A DNA stretch of 64,000 nt, from assembly GCA_963736975.1 (NCBI GenBank), contig CAVTQY010000001.1, positions 1,426,001 through 1,490,000 of the forward strand. Direction: 5' to 3'. Made by a program: the position numbers and the translations under genes. The stretch is from CAVTQY01 sp963736975. Lineage in GTDB: Bacteria > Pseudomonadota > Alphaproteobacteria > Acetobacterales > Acetobacteraceae. The notes under the pieces were generated by a model. The model worked only from the letters and a program-made list of their open reading frames with translations, was not told the origin of the DNA and did no database searches. Of this stretch, positions 18,035 to 25,719 are shown piece by piece. Every line of letters starts with the position of its first letter. Within the stretch, counting starts at the first letter, position 1.

Positions 18035-18671
18035 GGATCTCTCCAATTGGCTAGCTGGAGTGCTGCCCAACCACGATGAAGTCGCGAGCGCATCGCGCGT
18101 TGGGCGCGGCCTCGTGCAGATCGAGCGTAAGAAGCAACCACCAGCCATCGTCGCCGTGATTTCCGCCGATCCCGTTACTTTGGGTGACCTCGAGCCGATC
18201 TGGGGGATGAACCCTCGCCCGGAGTTCGTCTTAAACATTCCAACTGCCGCTGGCTGGACCGGCGAAGCTATTATGGAGTTGAATTCGAAGGGCCTCGCCT
18301 ACGGGAAAATGTACGACCTCTATCGAGGTCTTAACCAAAATGAGGATTTATCAAAGTACAAGAATCCAGAGATATATTTCGTTGAACGTATCTTCAATCA
18401 GCACAGGAACGTTGCTGTTCCCGTGCGTTTGTCCGATCGCAAGTACCGTGTGATCCGCCGCAATGGTGACGATGTGGTTGTGTCACTGTCGGATGCCTAT
18501 GAGGTAACAGCCGACGTGGTCAGGACGGCTCACACCAAGCAAGCACCATTCGACATCCTGTTCAGGACCAATCCCTATAGCCGCATCGCACCCCGCGCGC
18601 TCGATGTCGCCCATAGCCTGGGGATCAGCGTAGTCAACGCTGCCGAACTGCAGCAGGCCCTCGAACCTTGA
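18027..18671 (+). CDS. Unrecognised protein between HNH nuclease and nucleotidyltransferase
   Basis: 214 aa, no signal peptide or membrane segment, so cytoplasmic. Not assigned to any family. Visible are a central basic region (SDRKYRVIRRNGDDVVVSLS) and a C-terminal FDILFRTNPYSRI followed by ALDVAHSLGISVVNAAELQQ, an alternating strand/helix ending that resembles nuclease or NTP-binding sandwich folds only loosely. It is AT-richer than neighbours. Overlaps with both flanking genes (8 and 4 nt) imply a fixed stoichiometry with the HNH protein and the nucleotidyltransferase. A regulator, adaptor or second effector are all possible. Confidence 0.7.
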   Translation: MAKDLSNWLAGVLPNHDEVASASRVGRGLVQIERKKQPPAIVAVISADPVTLGDLEPIWGMNPRPEFVLNIPTAAGWTGEAIMELNSKGLAYGKMYDLYRGLNQNEDLSKYKNPEIYFVERIFNQHRNVAVPVRLSDRKYRVIRRNGDDVVVSLSDAYEVTADVVRTAHTKQAPFDILFRTNPYSRIAPRALDVAHSLGISVVNAAELQQALEP

Positions 18672-18982
18672 GCGCGGCGACGATCGTCAAGGAGGTCGCT
18701 GTGGCCGTTCGGGACTTCCAGAGTCTGGGAAAACTACAGGCCTATCTGTTCGGGTCAGCCTTGCGTTCTGGCATCGCCTGGACGGACATCGACATCCTCC
18801 TAGTATGCGAGGTGGAAGAAGATGGCATCCAGGCTCGGCAGACGCTGGCCGAGCTGTGCATGACCTATCCGATCGATCTCGTTGTCATGACCGTAGAGGA
18901 AGAATTTGGGTTCGGGTTTATCCGCTCAGAGGGCTGCCGTTGGGTCGCCGAAAGTCAGGTGCGGGCTGGTTTGGAACCTTAG
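18668..18982 (+). CDS. Minimal nucleotidyltransferase (MNT-like, pol beta superfamily)
   Basis: 104 aa from a TTG that overlaps the previous stop (TTGA). It has the complete catalytic triad of the superfamily: Gly29-Ser30 in YLFGSALRS, Asp40 and Asp42 in WTDIDILLV, and Asp70 in YPIDLVVM. Such domains transfer NMP to proteins or RNA; MNT proteins usually neutralise HEPN toxins by AMPylation. No HEPN helical bundle is beside it, so here it may control the HNH nuclease or the middle protein. A terminator follows 4 nt after the stop. Confidence 0.8.
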   Translation: MSAATIVKEVAVAVRDFQSLGKLQAYLFGSALRSGIAWTDIDILLVCEVEEDGIQARQTLAELCMTYPIDLVVMTVEEEFGFGFIRSEGCRWVAESQVRAGLEP

Positions 18983-18986
18983 GCCC

Positions 18987-19009
18987 AGCGGGTCGGAGGT
19001 CCGCTTTTT
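18987..19009 (+). terminator. Rho-independent terminator of the HNH/NTase operon
   Basis: A five-pair stem (AGCGG / CCGCT) with a 9-nt loop is followed by TTTTT at 19005-19009. It starts 4 nt after the nucleotidyltransferase stop, closing the three-gene unit. Confidence 0.5.
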
Positions 19010-19429
19010 GCATTTGGCGCTCCGAAGCAGACCGTCGCAAAGCCACCCAAAGCGGTCACCGGACGGGGCGGCTGGTATGAGTACCGCCTCCGCCGCACAG
19101 AGAACATCAGGTGGAGCAAAAAGCCTCATTCGGTTAATAAGCCCGATCAGGCGATGGTCGTCGCCGTGCAACACGATCTCGTCGGTTACCTAAGCGTAGC
19201 AACACAATTTGACGGCATTCATCAAAAACTCAGCATAAACTGTCTCCCGCTTGGGTGATCTCACATGCGACTGTCAATGGTTTGCACCCGGAGTACGCGG
19301 TAACTTCGGACTAGACTAGCGGTCAAAAAGCGCACATCGACAGCCAGTTGTGTGCTGTCGCCGAGCACGGCATCCTGCTGGCCGGCCCGGACGACGGCCT
19401 GGAACTCAGCGCCGGCGGGCATGGGAGTA
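19010..19429. other. Intergenic stretch without recognised gene
   Basis: About 420 bp between the HNH/NTase cassette and the M15 peptidase gene. Short open frames exist on both strands, but none has a convincing start or protein-like similarity, and no RNA gene was recognised. It probably contains the right edge of the foreign segment. Confidence 0.4.
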
Positions 19430-20179
19430 TCACGGTGGCCCCAGTGCCTCCGGCCGGTATTCGAAATGCATTGTATCGAAATGCGACCAGCGGCCGCCCC
19501 AGATGAAGTCATGCGCTTCGAATATCGAAACGATCTCCGGCGGGATGCGGTTGCGATACACGGGTATGTCGCCGCCGGCGCGTTCCCACAGCCAATAATC
19601 TGCGTACGTGGTATTGATATCGATTGCGATCCCCCAACTGTGCGCGCTGGGCTCGCCGGTATCGGCGACCGTGCGGCAATTGTAGGTGCCGCCGAGCGGA
19701 AACAGGAACTTCTTGTCCTTGGCCGGAAGCTCGTCCAGTTCGCGCGAAACCGCTGCAAGCTGCCGGTCAACGCCGTTGACCGACGTGATTGCAACTGCAT
19801 GCCCCCATGTGCGCGGCAGCCAAACCACGCGCACGAGCCTCGGCGCCACCTCGCCCGCATGGCAGTCGCCGTACATTTTGTCGAAGAACGCCACGTTGCG
19901 CACGCGCCCCGGATCGGCATGCGGCGGCAGCAACGGCGTGCCGGCCGGATATGGCATGCGCATCTGGTCCAGGATCGAGCCGCGGCGGATCATCTCATCC
20001 AACGTCTTCTCGGGGCGGCCGTCGCTCACCGGCATGCGCGTTCCGTCGCGCCAGATAAGATTTGCGCCGTCAAACCCAGCCAGCTCGTCCGGATAAGCGC
20101 GCAGCAGCGCCTGTACAGGGTCCGCAGCCAAGGCGGGCATAATTATCGAGAGAACCAGCAAGGCCGCCAACCTGATCAT
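19430..20179 (-). CDS. M15 family metallopeptidase (D-Ala-D-Ala carboxypeptidase/VanY-like), exported
   Basis: 249 aa with a signal peptide (MIRLAALLVLSIIMPALA). The C-terminal zinc peptidase domain has SAHSWGIAIDIN (first His and Asp ligands) and WSHFDTMHFEYRPE (last His ligand and catalytic region). It cleaves peptidoglycan stem peptides in the periplasm. The ATG overlaps the stop of the upstream serine hydrolase, so the two form an operon of probable cell-wall enzymes. Confidence 0.85.
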   Translation of the reverse strand: MIRLAALLVLSIIMPALAADPVQALLRAYPDELAGFDGANLIWRDGTRMPVSDGRPEKTLDEMIRRGSILDQMRMPYPAGTPLLPPHADPGRVRNVAFFDKMYGDCHAGEVAPRLVRVVWLPRTWGHAVAITSVNGVDRQLAAVSRELDELPAKDKKFLFPLGGTYNCRTVADTGEPSAHSWGIAIDINTTYADYWLWERAGGDIPVYRNRIPPEIVSIFEAHDFIWGGRWSHFDTMHFEYRPEALGPP

Positions 20180-21159
20180 GCCGCCGCCACGATCAGATCG
20201 CCCACGCGGGGTCGCAGGGCGAAGATGCCGGTATCCTTATGGCGGGTCGGGTGCACGCGGTTGGTCAGCAGCGACCAGGCAACGCCGCGGGCGAAATCGA
20301 TCCACAATCCGGTGCCGGTGAAACCAGTATGGCCGATCGTGTCATCCGAACATGTATCTCCGCCCGACCAGCCGTGGTGCCGCACCTCCCAGCCCAGGGT
20401 CCGCGTGCGGGACTGGCGCTCTCGCACTATTGCCGCTCCGTCGGCCAACAGGCCATGGGCAAATTCCAGGACTCCATCGATGGTGCCAAACAGCCCGGCA
20501 TGGCCCGCGGCGCCTCCCAGCGCGAAGGCATTCTCGTCATGCACCTCGCCGCGCAGCATGCGGCCGCGCCAGGTGCACCGTTCGGTCGCCGCGCAGGCCC
20601 GCGGATCCGGATGGAAGGTGAAGCCGGGAGGCAGCGGTTGTTGGTCGAGCGGCTGTCCGGTGAGGCGCTCGATGGCGATCCCCAGCAGCATGAAATTGAG
20701 ATCGGAATAAACCGCCGGCCCGGGCTGCCAGACGCGCTGCAGCATGAAGGCGCGCAGGGTCGCCGGATCCTGGCCGTAGGTATAGAGCGGCTCGACCGCC
20801 GGCAAATGCGTCTGGTGACTGAGGCATTGGCGGAATGTCAGCCGCCGCTCCCGCGCGTCCGCATCATATTGGCGCAGGTCCGGGATTGCGGCGGTCAGCG
20901 GGTCGTCGAGCCCGATCAGCCCCTCCGACGTTAGCCGAAGGATCGCAGTCGTGGTGAAGATCGGCTTGGTGAGCGAGGCGAGGTCGAACCAGGTCTCCCG
21001 CTGCATCAGCACGGGCTGCGGCACGAGCTGGGCATGGCCCAGGACGTGCACCGCCCGGTCTCCGGCAGCGGTCACCACCCCCAGCACGGCGCCGGGGATG
21101 GCACCAATTGCCTGGGCGATCGGCTCGAAAGCGCGTGCGAGGATGACGTCGGCGGTCAT
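20176..21159 (-). CDS. Serine hydrolase, beta-lactamase/PBP4* family
   Basis: 327 aa class C beta-lactamase fold. Catalytic SLTK gives Ser-x-x-Lys, YSDLN supplies the Tyr, and GHTGFTGTGLWID is the third (KTG-like) box. No signal peptide is evident at the N-terminus (MTADVILARAFEPIAQ), so it may be cytoplasmic. With the M15 peptidase in the same operon and anmK nearby, a role in muropeptide or amide/ester hydrolysis is likely; clinical beta-lactamase activity is not implied. Confidence 0.85.
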   Translation of the reverse strand: MTADVILARAFEPIAQAIGAIPGAVLGVVTAAGDRAVHVLGHAQLVPQPVLMQRETWFDLASLTKPIFTTTAILRLTSEGLIGLDDPLTAAIPDLRQYDADARERRLTFRQCLSHQTHLPAVEPLYTYGQDPATLRAFMLQRVWQPGPAVYSDLNFMLLGIAIERLTGQPLDQQPLPPGFTFHPDPRACAATERCTWRGRMLRGEVHDENAFALGGAAGHAGLFGTIDGVLEFAHGLLADGAAIVRERQSRTRTLGWEVRHHGWSGGDTCSDDTIGHTGFTGTGLWIDFARGVAWSLLTNRVHPTRHKDTGIFALRPRVGDLIVAAA

Positions 21160-21237
21160 ACGGTCGGGATCGTCTTACGGCATCTGGCCAGAACCCTATA
21201 ACCGGTCAGCCGACCGCAACCAGCGTGTTCTTATTCT

Positions 21238-21264
21238 CACCCACCGCGCTATGCGCGGCGGGTG
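21238..21264. repeat. Intergenic palindrome
   Basis: Inverted repeat CACCC-a-CCGCGC ... GCGCGG-c-GGGTG between the serine hydrolase and the Tat-exported protein gene. It lies 9 nt beyond the stop of the latter, so may serve as its transcript end. Confidence 0.5.
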
Positions 21265-21273
21265 AAAGTGCGC

Positions 21274-21684
21274 TCAAACGATGTCAACCCACGCCCGGTA
21301 GGCGATCGAACGGTCTCGTGCCACGATCCGCGCGTCCCGCAACGCACACAGCCGCGGATCCACCTGCCAGGACTGCGCCGCGGCACTGCAAGCCAGCCGG
21401 TACGCCGCGTCCGTGCTCGCGCGCACCTGACCCATTACAGCGCCTGGATCCGAAGAAACATGCATCGCTCTCGCGGTGCCCCGCACGCGGCCGTCTGGAC
21501 CGAGATGCGCGAGGCGGATCTCCGCATCGACGCCGAGGCGCAGCCGGACCCAAGCCACCAAAGCGCCGTCGAGCGGCTCGGCGCCCGGGGCCGCGGCCGC
21601 ATGGGGGCCACGAAGCGTGAGCATTGCGAGCGTTCCTGCCGCACTCGTCTGCAGGAACGCCCGCCGCAACAGCAGAGTGTTCAA
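21274..21684 (-). CDS. Tat-exported small protein related to an aldehyde/isoquinoline oxidoreductase N-terminal domain
   Basis: 136 aa. The N-terminus has a twin-arginine signal (RRAFLQTSAAGTLAML). The segment AAAQSWQVDPRLCALRDARI resembles the piece in molybdenum hydroxylase beta subunits that usually reads AAA..W.V....C, suggesting a domain cut from such an enzyme. No Mo-binding residues can be present at this length. The start overlaps the Mn-catalase stop as ATGA, an odd pairing. A gluconate-dehydrogenase-type small Tat subunit is an alternative. Confidence 0.6.
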   Translation of the reverse strand: MNTLLLRRAFLQTSAAGTLAMLTLRGPHAAAAPGAEPLDGALVAWVRLRLGVDAEIRLAHLGPDGRVRGTARAMHVSSDPGAVMGQVRASTDAAYRLACSAAAQSWQVDPRLCALRDARIVARDRSIAYRAWVDIV

Positions 21685-22526
21685 GGCTGCCGCTGCCCGG
21701 GCTGCAGCGCCTGTCGCGACGGAACAGGTGGCTGCGGATTGGCCGGCGGATTGCCGCCGCCAGGCAGCGAACCCGCGGGCGCGGTATCCATCGCCATCTC
21801 GTTGCTGCCCGGCTTACCCCCGTGCTGCTGCATCTCGTGCTGCAGCGGGTTCGCCACGTATTGGAAGGCCGGTTCACTGTTCCACGGCCCGCGCTGATCC
21901 GCGTCCGGGCCGCCCGAGAGGTTGAAATACAGATTGACGGTATCATCCGGCTTCAGATTCCCGAAGATGGGATCCGTCAGTCCGTTCAGAGTGCTCAGCG
22001 CCTCCATGAACATCTTGGTATGGGCGACTTCGCGTGTAGCGAGATGGGTCAGCGCCTCGCGCGTTCCATCATCGGTGGTCAGCTTGATGAGCTGCTCATA
22101 CGTGTTGAGCGCGCCGGCCTCGGCCGCGACATTGGCGCGCAGGTCGCGAACAAGGTGCCCACCTTCGTTCACATAGCGACCATCCCACGACAGTCCCTTC
22201 GAATCGACGAGATGCGGACCGTGGCCCCGGATCGAGAACAGGGTGCTTTGATAAGCGCGGTTCTGCACATCCTGTGATGCGCGTTTGGTGTGTTGTTCGA
22301 TCAGCATAGCTACGATCTCGAGATGGCCAAGCTCCTCGGTGCCGATGTCCTGCAGCATGTCACGGACGCCTGCGTTTTCTACGTGAAACGACTGGGTCCA
22401 GTAGGTCAGCGCGGCAGTCAACTCGCCGGTGGCACCGCCGTATTGCTCCAGGAGCTTTTCGGCGAAGACCGGGTCGGGGTTACCCACGCGGACTTCGTGC
22501 AGCATGATCGAGTTATGGATGAACAT
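21681..22526 (-). CDS. Manganese (non-heme) catalase
   Basis: 281 aa ferritin-like dimanganese catalase. Carboxylate/His ligands are visible as GATGELTAALTYW, DIGTEELGHLEIVAMLI, AAEAGALNTYEQLIK and REVAHTKMFMEAL. It breaks down H2O2 in the cytoplasm. The C-terminus after the catalytic core is a Pro/Gly/Gln-rich tail typical of many members. It heads a two-gene operon with the Tat protein. Confidence 0.92.
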   Translation of the reverse strand: MFIHNSIMLHEVRVGNPDPVFAEKLLEQYGGATGELTAALTYWTQSFHVENAGVRDMLQDIGTEELGHLEIVAMLIEQHTKRASQDVQNRAYQSTLFSIRGHGPHLVDSKGLSWDGRYVNEGGHLVRDLRANVAAEAGALNTYEQLIKLTTDDGTREALTHLATREVAHTKMFMEALSTLNGLTDPIFGNLKPDDTVNLYFNLSGGPDADQRGPWNSEPAFQYVANPLQHEMQQHGGKPGSNEMAMDTAPAGSLPGGGNPPANPQPPVPSRQALQPGQRQP

Positions 22527-22735
22527 GGCCCCTCCTTACGGGTTCCGGTTGCAGCGCGCCGGTTCCGTGCGACGGTTCAACCAGCAGGGAGTAAGAGGCG
22601 TTCATGTCACGACCGCGTGCTCACAGGTTAGTCATCCCGACCACGCGAATAACGTCGGGAGTGTGACCTACAGCACAGACGTCATCCCGCTCAGGTCCTA
22701 GGAGACGCCCGCGGCACACAAGAGGAGCCCGGGAA

Positions 22736-22888
22736 ATGTTTGCAACGATCGACCGCATGATCACCGATATGGGGCATTGGCTGGCATCGGCTCTTATCAT
22801 GGGCTTGGCAGGCTATGCCGTCAGCGTACACGCGACTTCCGATGGCATTGACCTGCTGGGCAAATCGCATTGCGGCCAGACCCACTGA
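22736..22888 (+). CDS. Possible 50-aa small membrane protein
   Basis: Reads MFATIDRMITDMGHWLASAL and continues through a hydrophobic helix (IMGLAGYAVSV) to HCGQTH. A purine-rich GAGGAG is upstream at a somewhat long distance. It ends 1 nt before the stop of the convergent serine hydrolase gene. No family recognised; could be chance. Confidence 0.4.
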   Translation: MFATIDRMITDMGHWLASALIMGLAGYAVSVHATSDGIDLLGKSHCGQTH

Positions 22889-22889
22889 C

Positions 22890-24143
22890 CTACACTGTGA
22901 ACGACTCCGTCATCGCCGAATAGACCAGCGTGCGAAGGTCGCGGCGAAGCGTCAGGCGCGCATCGCTGCCGATCACCTGCGTCATGAACACGACCGCCAG
23001 CTCCTCTCGGGGGTCGATCCAGAAAGCGGTTGCCGCGGCGCCGCCCCAGAAATACTCGCCCGGCGTCCCAGGCAGCCGCGTCCTGGCGGGGCTGAGCGTG
23101 ACGCCGCAGCCGAGCGAGAAGCCTATGCCGGCGTAGCCCGCCTCGCTGAACAGGCCGGGCGGAGCCATCGCTCCGAGCTCCTTGTTGTCAGGCAGGAAGT
23201 TCAGGCTGAACAGCGCCACCGTCTTGGGGCTGAGGATCTGCACGCCGTCCAGGCTGCCGCCCTGCAGCATCATGCGGCAGAAGCACATGTAATCATGCGC
23301 GGTAGAGACCAGACCGCCGCCGCCCGATTCCAACGCAGGTGGTCCCGCGAACCTGCTCTCAGCGGCATCGTCCTGCACGATCAGCCCGCCGCCTGGCTTC
23401 GGCTGATAGCAGCTAGCGAGGCGATCGAGTTTCTCCGACGGGCAGTAAAACGCGGTATCGGCCATGCCCAACGGTTCGAACAACCGCGTGCGAAGGAATT
23501 CGCCGAAGCGCATGCCGCTGAGTTTCTGCACGAGATAGCCCAACACATCGATCGATACCGAGTAGTTCCACGCGGAGCCGGGCGAGAATTCCAGCGGGAG
23601 TTTCGCAAGCTGCTCGATCATCGCGTCGAGCCCGCCTGCGGTCTCGCGTTCGGCGATGCCATTGTCCCGATAGGCGCGATCGACCGCGGTGCGGTTCATG
23701 AAGCCGTAGGTCAGGCCCGCCGTATGGGTGGCAAGGTCGATCACCTTCATGGGCCGCAACGGCGGGGCTGTCAGGTAGGTCGGCGCGGCGCTGGGAATCA
23801 GGCTCGGCAGCCCGGTGGCATAGACGCCGAGATTTTTCCAGGCAGGGATGTGCGTGGCGACGTCGTCATCGAGGCCGATCAGCCCTTCCTCCGCGAGCAT
23901 CATCAGCGCCACCGCGGTGATCGGCTTCGACATGGAGTAGATGCGGAAGATCGCGTCCTCCCGCATACGTCTCCCGCGCGCCAGATCCATGTGTCCGGAC
24001 AGACCGGTATGAACCAGGCTGCCGTGGCGATACACGAGCGTAAGAATGCCCGGCAACCGACCGGTCTCGACGTAGCGCCGTGTCATCACTTCGTCGAGGC
24101 GGGCGAGACGCGAGGCCGACAGGCCGACGGATTCCGGTTTCAC
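22890..24143 (-). CDS. Serine hydrolase, beta-lactamase family (esterase EstB-like)
   Basis: 417 aa. Catalytic SMSK (Ser-x-x-Lys) in FRIYSMSKPITAVALMM and the Tyr in WNYSVSIDVLGYLV identify the class C beta-lactamase/carboxylesterase family VIII. No signal peptide. The C-terminal GEYFWGGAAATAFWIDP matches the third conserved box. Likely hydrolyses ester or amide bonds; substrate unknown. Single gene. Confidence 0.88.
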   Translation of the reverse strand: MKPESVGLSASRLARLDEVMTRRYVETGRLPGILTLVYRHGSLVHTGLSGHMDLARGRRMREDAIFRIYSMSKPITAVALMMLAEEGLIGLDDDVATHIPAWKNLGVYATGLPSLIPSAAPTYLTAPPLRPMKVIDLATHTAGLTYGFMNRTAVDRAYRDNGIAERETAGGLDAMIEQLAKLPLEFSPGSAWNYSVSIDVLGYLVQKLSGMRFGEFLRTRLFEPLGMADTAFYCPSEKLDRLASCYQPKPGGGLIVQDDAAESRFAGPPALESGGGGLVSTAHDYMCFCRMMLQGGSLDGVQILSPKTVALFSLNFLPDNKELGAMAPPGLFSEAGYAGIGFSLGCGVTLSPARTRLPGTPGEYFWGGAAATAFWIDPREELAVVFMTQVIGSDARLTLRRDLRTLVYSAMTESFTV

Positions 24144-24202
24144 ATGCGCCTCCGCTGGGGTTGATGGTTAGGAATATCACGTCACCCGAGCGGTCGGGCC
24201 TG

Positions 24203-24465
24203 TCAAACCCGGTGGTGCAATGGTTGTGCTGACTCGGCCGACTTCGGAGCACCCTTCGCCGGTACGGTGTTCGAAGAGGGGTTGGATGCCGAAACCCCGC
24301 CGGGGGACTTGTCCGTATGGTTGTTTGCGCTCTGCGTGACCGGCTTGCCCACCCCACGAATTCATACCGGCGGAACCGACATTGCCCCGCTCGACCCGCT
24401 GGTGGCGGCGTAAGTGGCACTCGACAGGGCAAACACGCAGGCGCTTGCGAGCAAAACGGCTTCAT
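24203..24465 (-). pseudogene. Possible small secreted Ser/Ala-rich protein, disrupted
   Basis: ATG 24465 opens MKPF, and in the next frame LLASACVFALSSATYAATSG completes a textbook signal peptide. Restoring one T in the TTTT run at the fourth and fifth codons joins them. An in-frame TGA follows at 24362, after which a Ser/Asn/Lys/Pro-rich frame continues to 24203. Either a short secreted protein ending at 24362 or a decayed longer one. The rest of 24144-24558 shows nothing. Confidence 0.3.
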
Positions 24466-24558
24466 CGAGAGTCGCCAACGTTGTTTGGCGGCTTGGCTGG
24501 CCGACTCGCGACGTGGAATGGTCGCCGGATATGGCAGTTCGGTGGTGAATGTGATCGA

Positions 24559-25683
24559 TTAGTGACGGGAACAGTGGGCAAGCCTGCCGCCGGTCATCGG
24601 ATGCGGCACGCCCGTAGTCTCTGGGAAGCTGATCGGCAGTCCGGCGACAGTGCGGGCGGCGAGAAAGGCGAAACATTGTGCCTCCAGTGCATCCCCGTCC
24701 CAGCCCGCCGTTTCCACCGGATCGACAGGTACGGTCAGACGCTCGCGGAGCGCTGTCATGATGGCCGGGTTGTGCCGGCCGCCGCCGCAGACAAGCCAGC
24801 GTTTCGGGGGGGCGGGCAACGGCGCGGCGGCGACCGCTTCTGCCGTGAAGGCGGCGAGAGTGGCAGCTCCATCGGCCGGCGAGAGCCGCCGCAACCCGCT
24901 TTCCGCAATGGCACGGGCGAAGTCCAGTCGATCCAGCGATTTGGGCGGTGGCCGCTCGAAGTAAGGATGCGCCATAAGACTGGCCAGGATGGTCGCATCC
25001 GCCTGCCCGGAACGGGCGAGACTGCCGTTGCGATCGAAGCGTTCCCCGGTGTGGCGCGCCGCCCAGTCGTCCAGCGGCGCATTGCCCGGCCCCGTGTCGA
25101 AGGCAAGCAGGCGGCCTTCGGGGCCAATCCAGGTGACATTGGCGACACCGCCGATATTCAGGACCGCGAGGGGACGGTCGGTGCCCGACACTCCATCGCC
25201 CCCTCCCCCCGGCCCCCTCCCGCAAGGGGAGGTTCTCCCGGAGGCTAAGGCGGCGTGGAAGATGGGAGCGAGGGGAGCGCCCTGGCCGCCGGCGGCGATG
25301 TCGGCGGAGCGGAAATCGTGCGCGACGGGAACCCCGGTCAGCCGAGCCAACAGGACGGCGTCGCCGATCTGCCACGTCCGCAGCGGCGGATCATGCAGGA
25401 TGGTCTGGCCGTGAAAGCCGATCAGGTCGGGCGTGCCAAGGGCGAGCACTGCTCGGGCATGGTATTCGGTCAGTCGTTCTACCGTACTCGCCAGCCGCTC
25501 GTCATCGGGCGAGAGCGTAGGCGCGAGGTCCAGCAGGCGGCGGAGGTCGCCGCGCAACGCGTCGTCATAGGGGATCGTCAGCGACGGACCGAACGCGGCG
25601 ATCGTTCGGCCATCTGTTTCCAGCCACGCCGCATCGACGCCATCCAGCGACGTGCCGCTCATCAGCCCCACGATACGCAGCAT
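24559..25683 (-). CDS. anmK: Anhydro-N-acetylmuramic acid kinase
   Basis: 374 aa kinase that converts 1,6-anhydroMurNAc from peptidoglycan turnover to MurNAc-6-phosphate. Motifs are GLMSGTSLDGVDAAW (phosphate binding), AHDFRSADIAAGGQGAPLAP, VLNIGGVANVTW and FDTGPGNAPLDDW. Between ALAS and PLAVLNIGG there are about 20 extra residues rich in Gly encoded by a palindromic repeat, an in-frame insertion absent from ordinary family members. It is divergent from tyrS across only 36 bp. Confidence 0.93.
   Translation of the reverse strand: MLRIVGLMSGTSLDGVDAAWLETDGRTIAAFGPSLTIPYDDALRGDLRRLLDLAPTLSPDDERLASTVERLTEYHARAVLALGTPDLIGFHGQTILHDPPLRTWQIGDAVLLARLTGVPVAHDFRSADIAAGGQGAPLAPIFHAALASGRTSPCGRGPGGGGDGVSGTDRPLAVLNIGGVANVTWIGPEGRLLAFDTGPGNAPLDDWAARHTGERFDRNGSLARSGQADATILASLMAHPYFERPPPKSLDRLDFARAIAESGLRRLSPADGAATLAAFTAEAVAAAPLPAPPKRWLVCGGGRHNPAIMTALRERLTVPVDPVETAGWDGDALEAQCFAFLAARTVAGLPISFPETTGVPHPMTGGRLAHCSRH
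25200..25245. repeat. REP-like palindrome inserted in frame inside anmK
   Basis: The + strand reads CCCCTCCCCCCGGCCCCCTC followed by CCGCAAGGGGAGG, the CCTCTCCCGCAAGCGGGAGAGG-type repeat common between genes in proteobacteria. Here it is read through as about 20 amino acids of AnmK. Confidence 0.6.
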
Positions 25684-25719
25684 TTCCCCTCCCTTGGCGT
25701 CGTGCTAGCCCCAGCCATC

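Noticed and set aside
18360..18420. R-x4-H (RIFNQH) in the unknown middle protein as a HEPN toxin motif
   Set aside because: Next to a nucleotidyltransferase this is tempting, but the surrounding sequence is strand-rich and not the helical bundle of HEPN proteins. One short motif is not enough.
20176..24143. The two beta-lactamase-fold proteins as antibiotic resistance genes
   Set aside because: Both carry class C-type serine boxes but lack clear export signals and look like general serine hydrolases/esterases.
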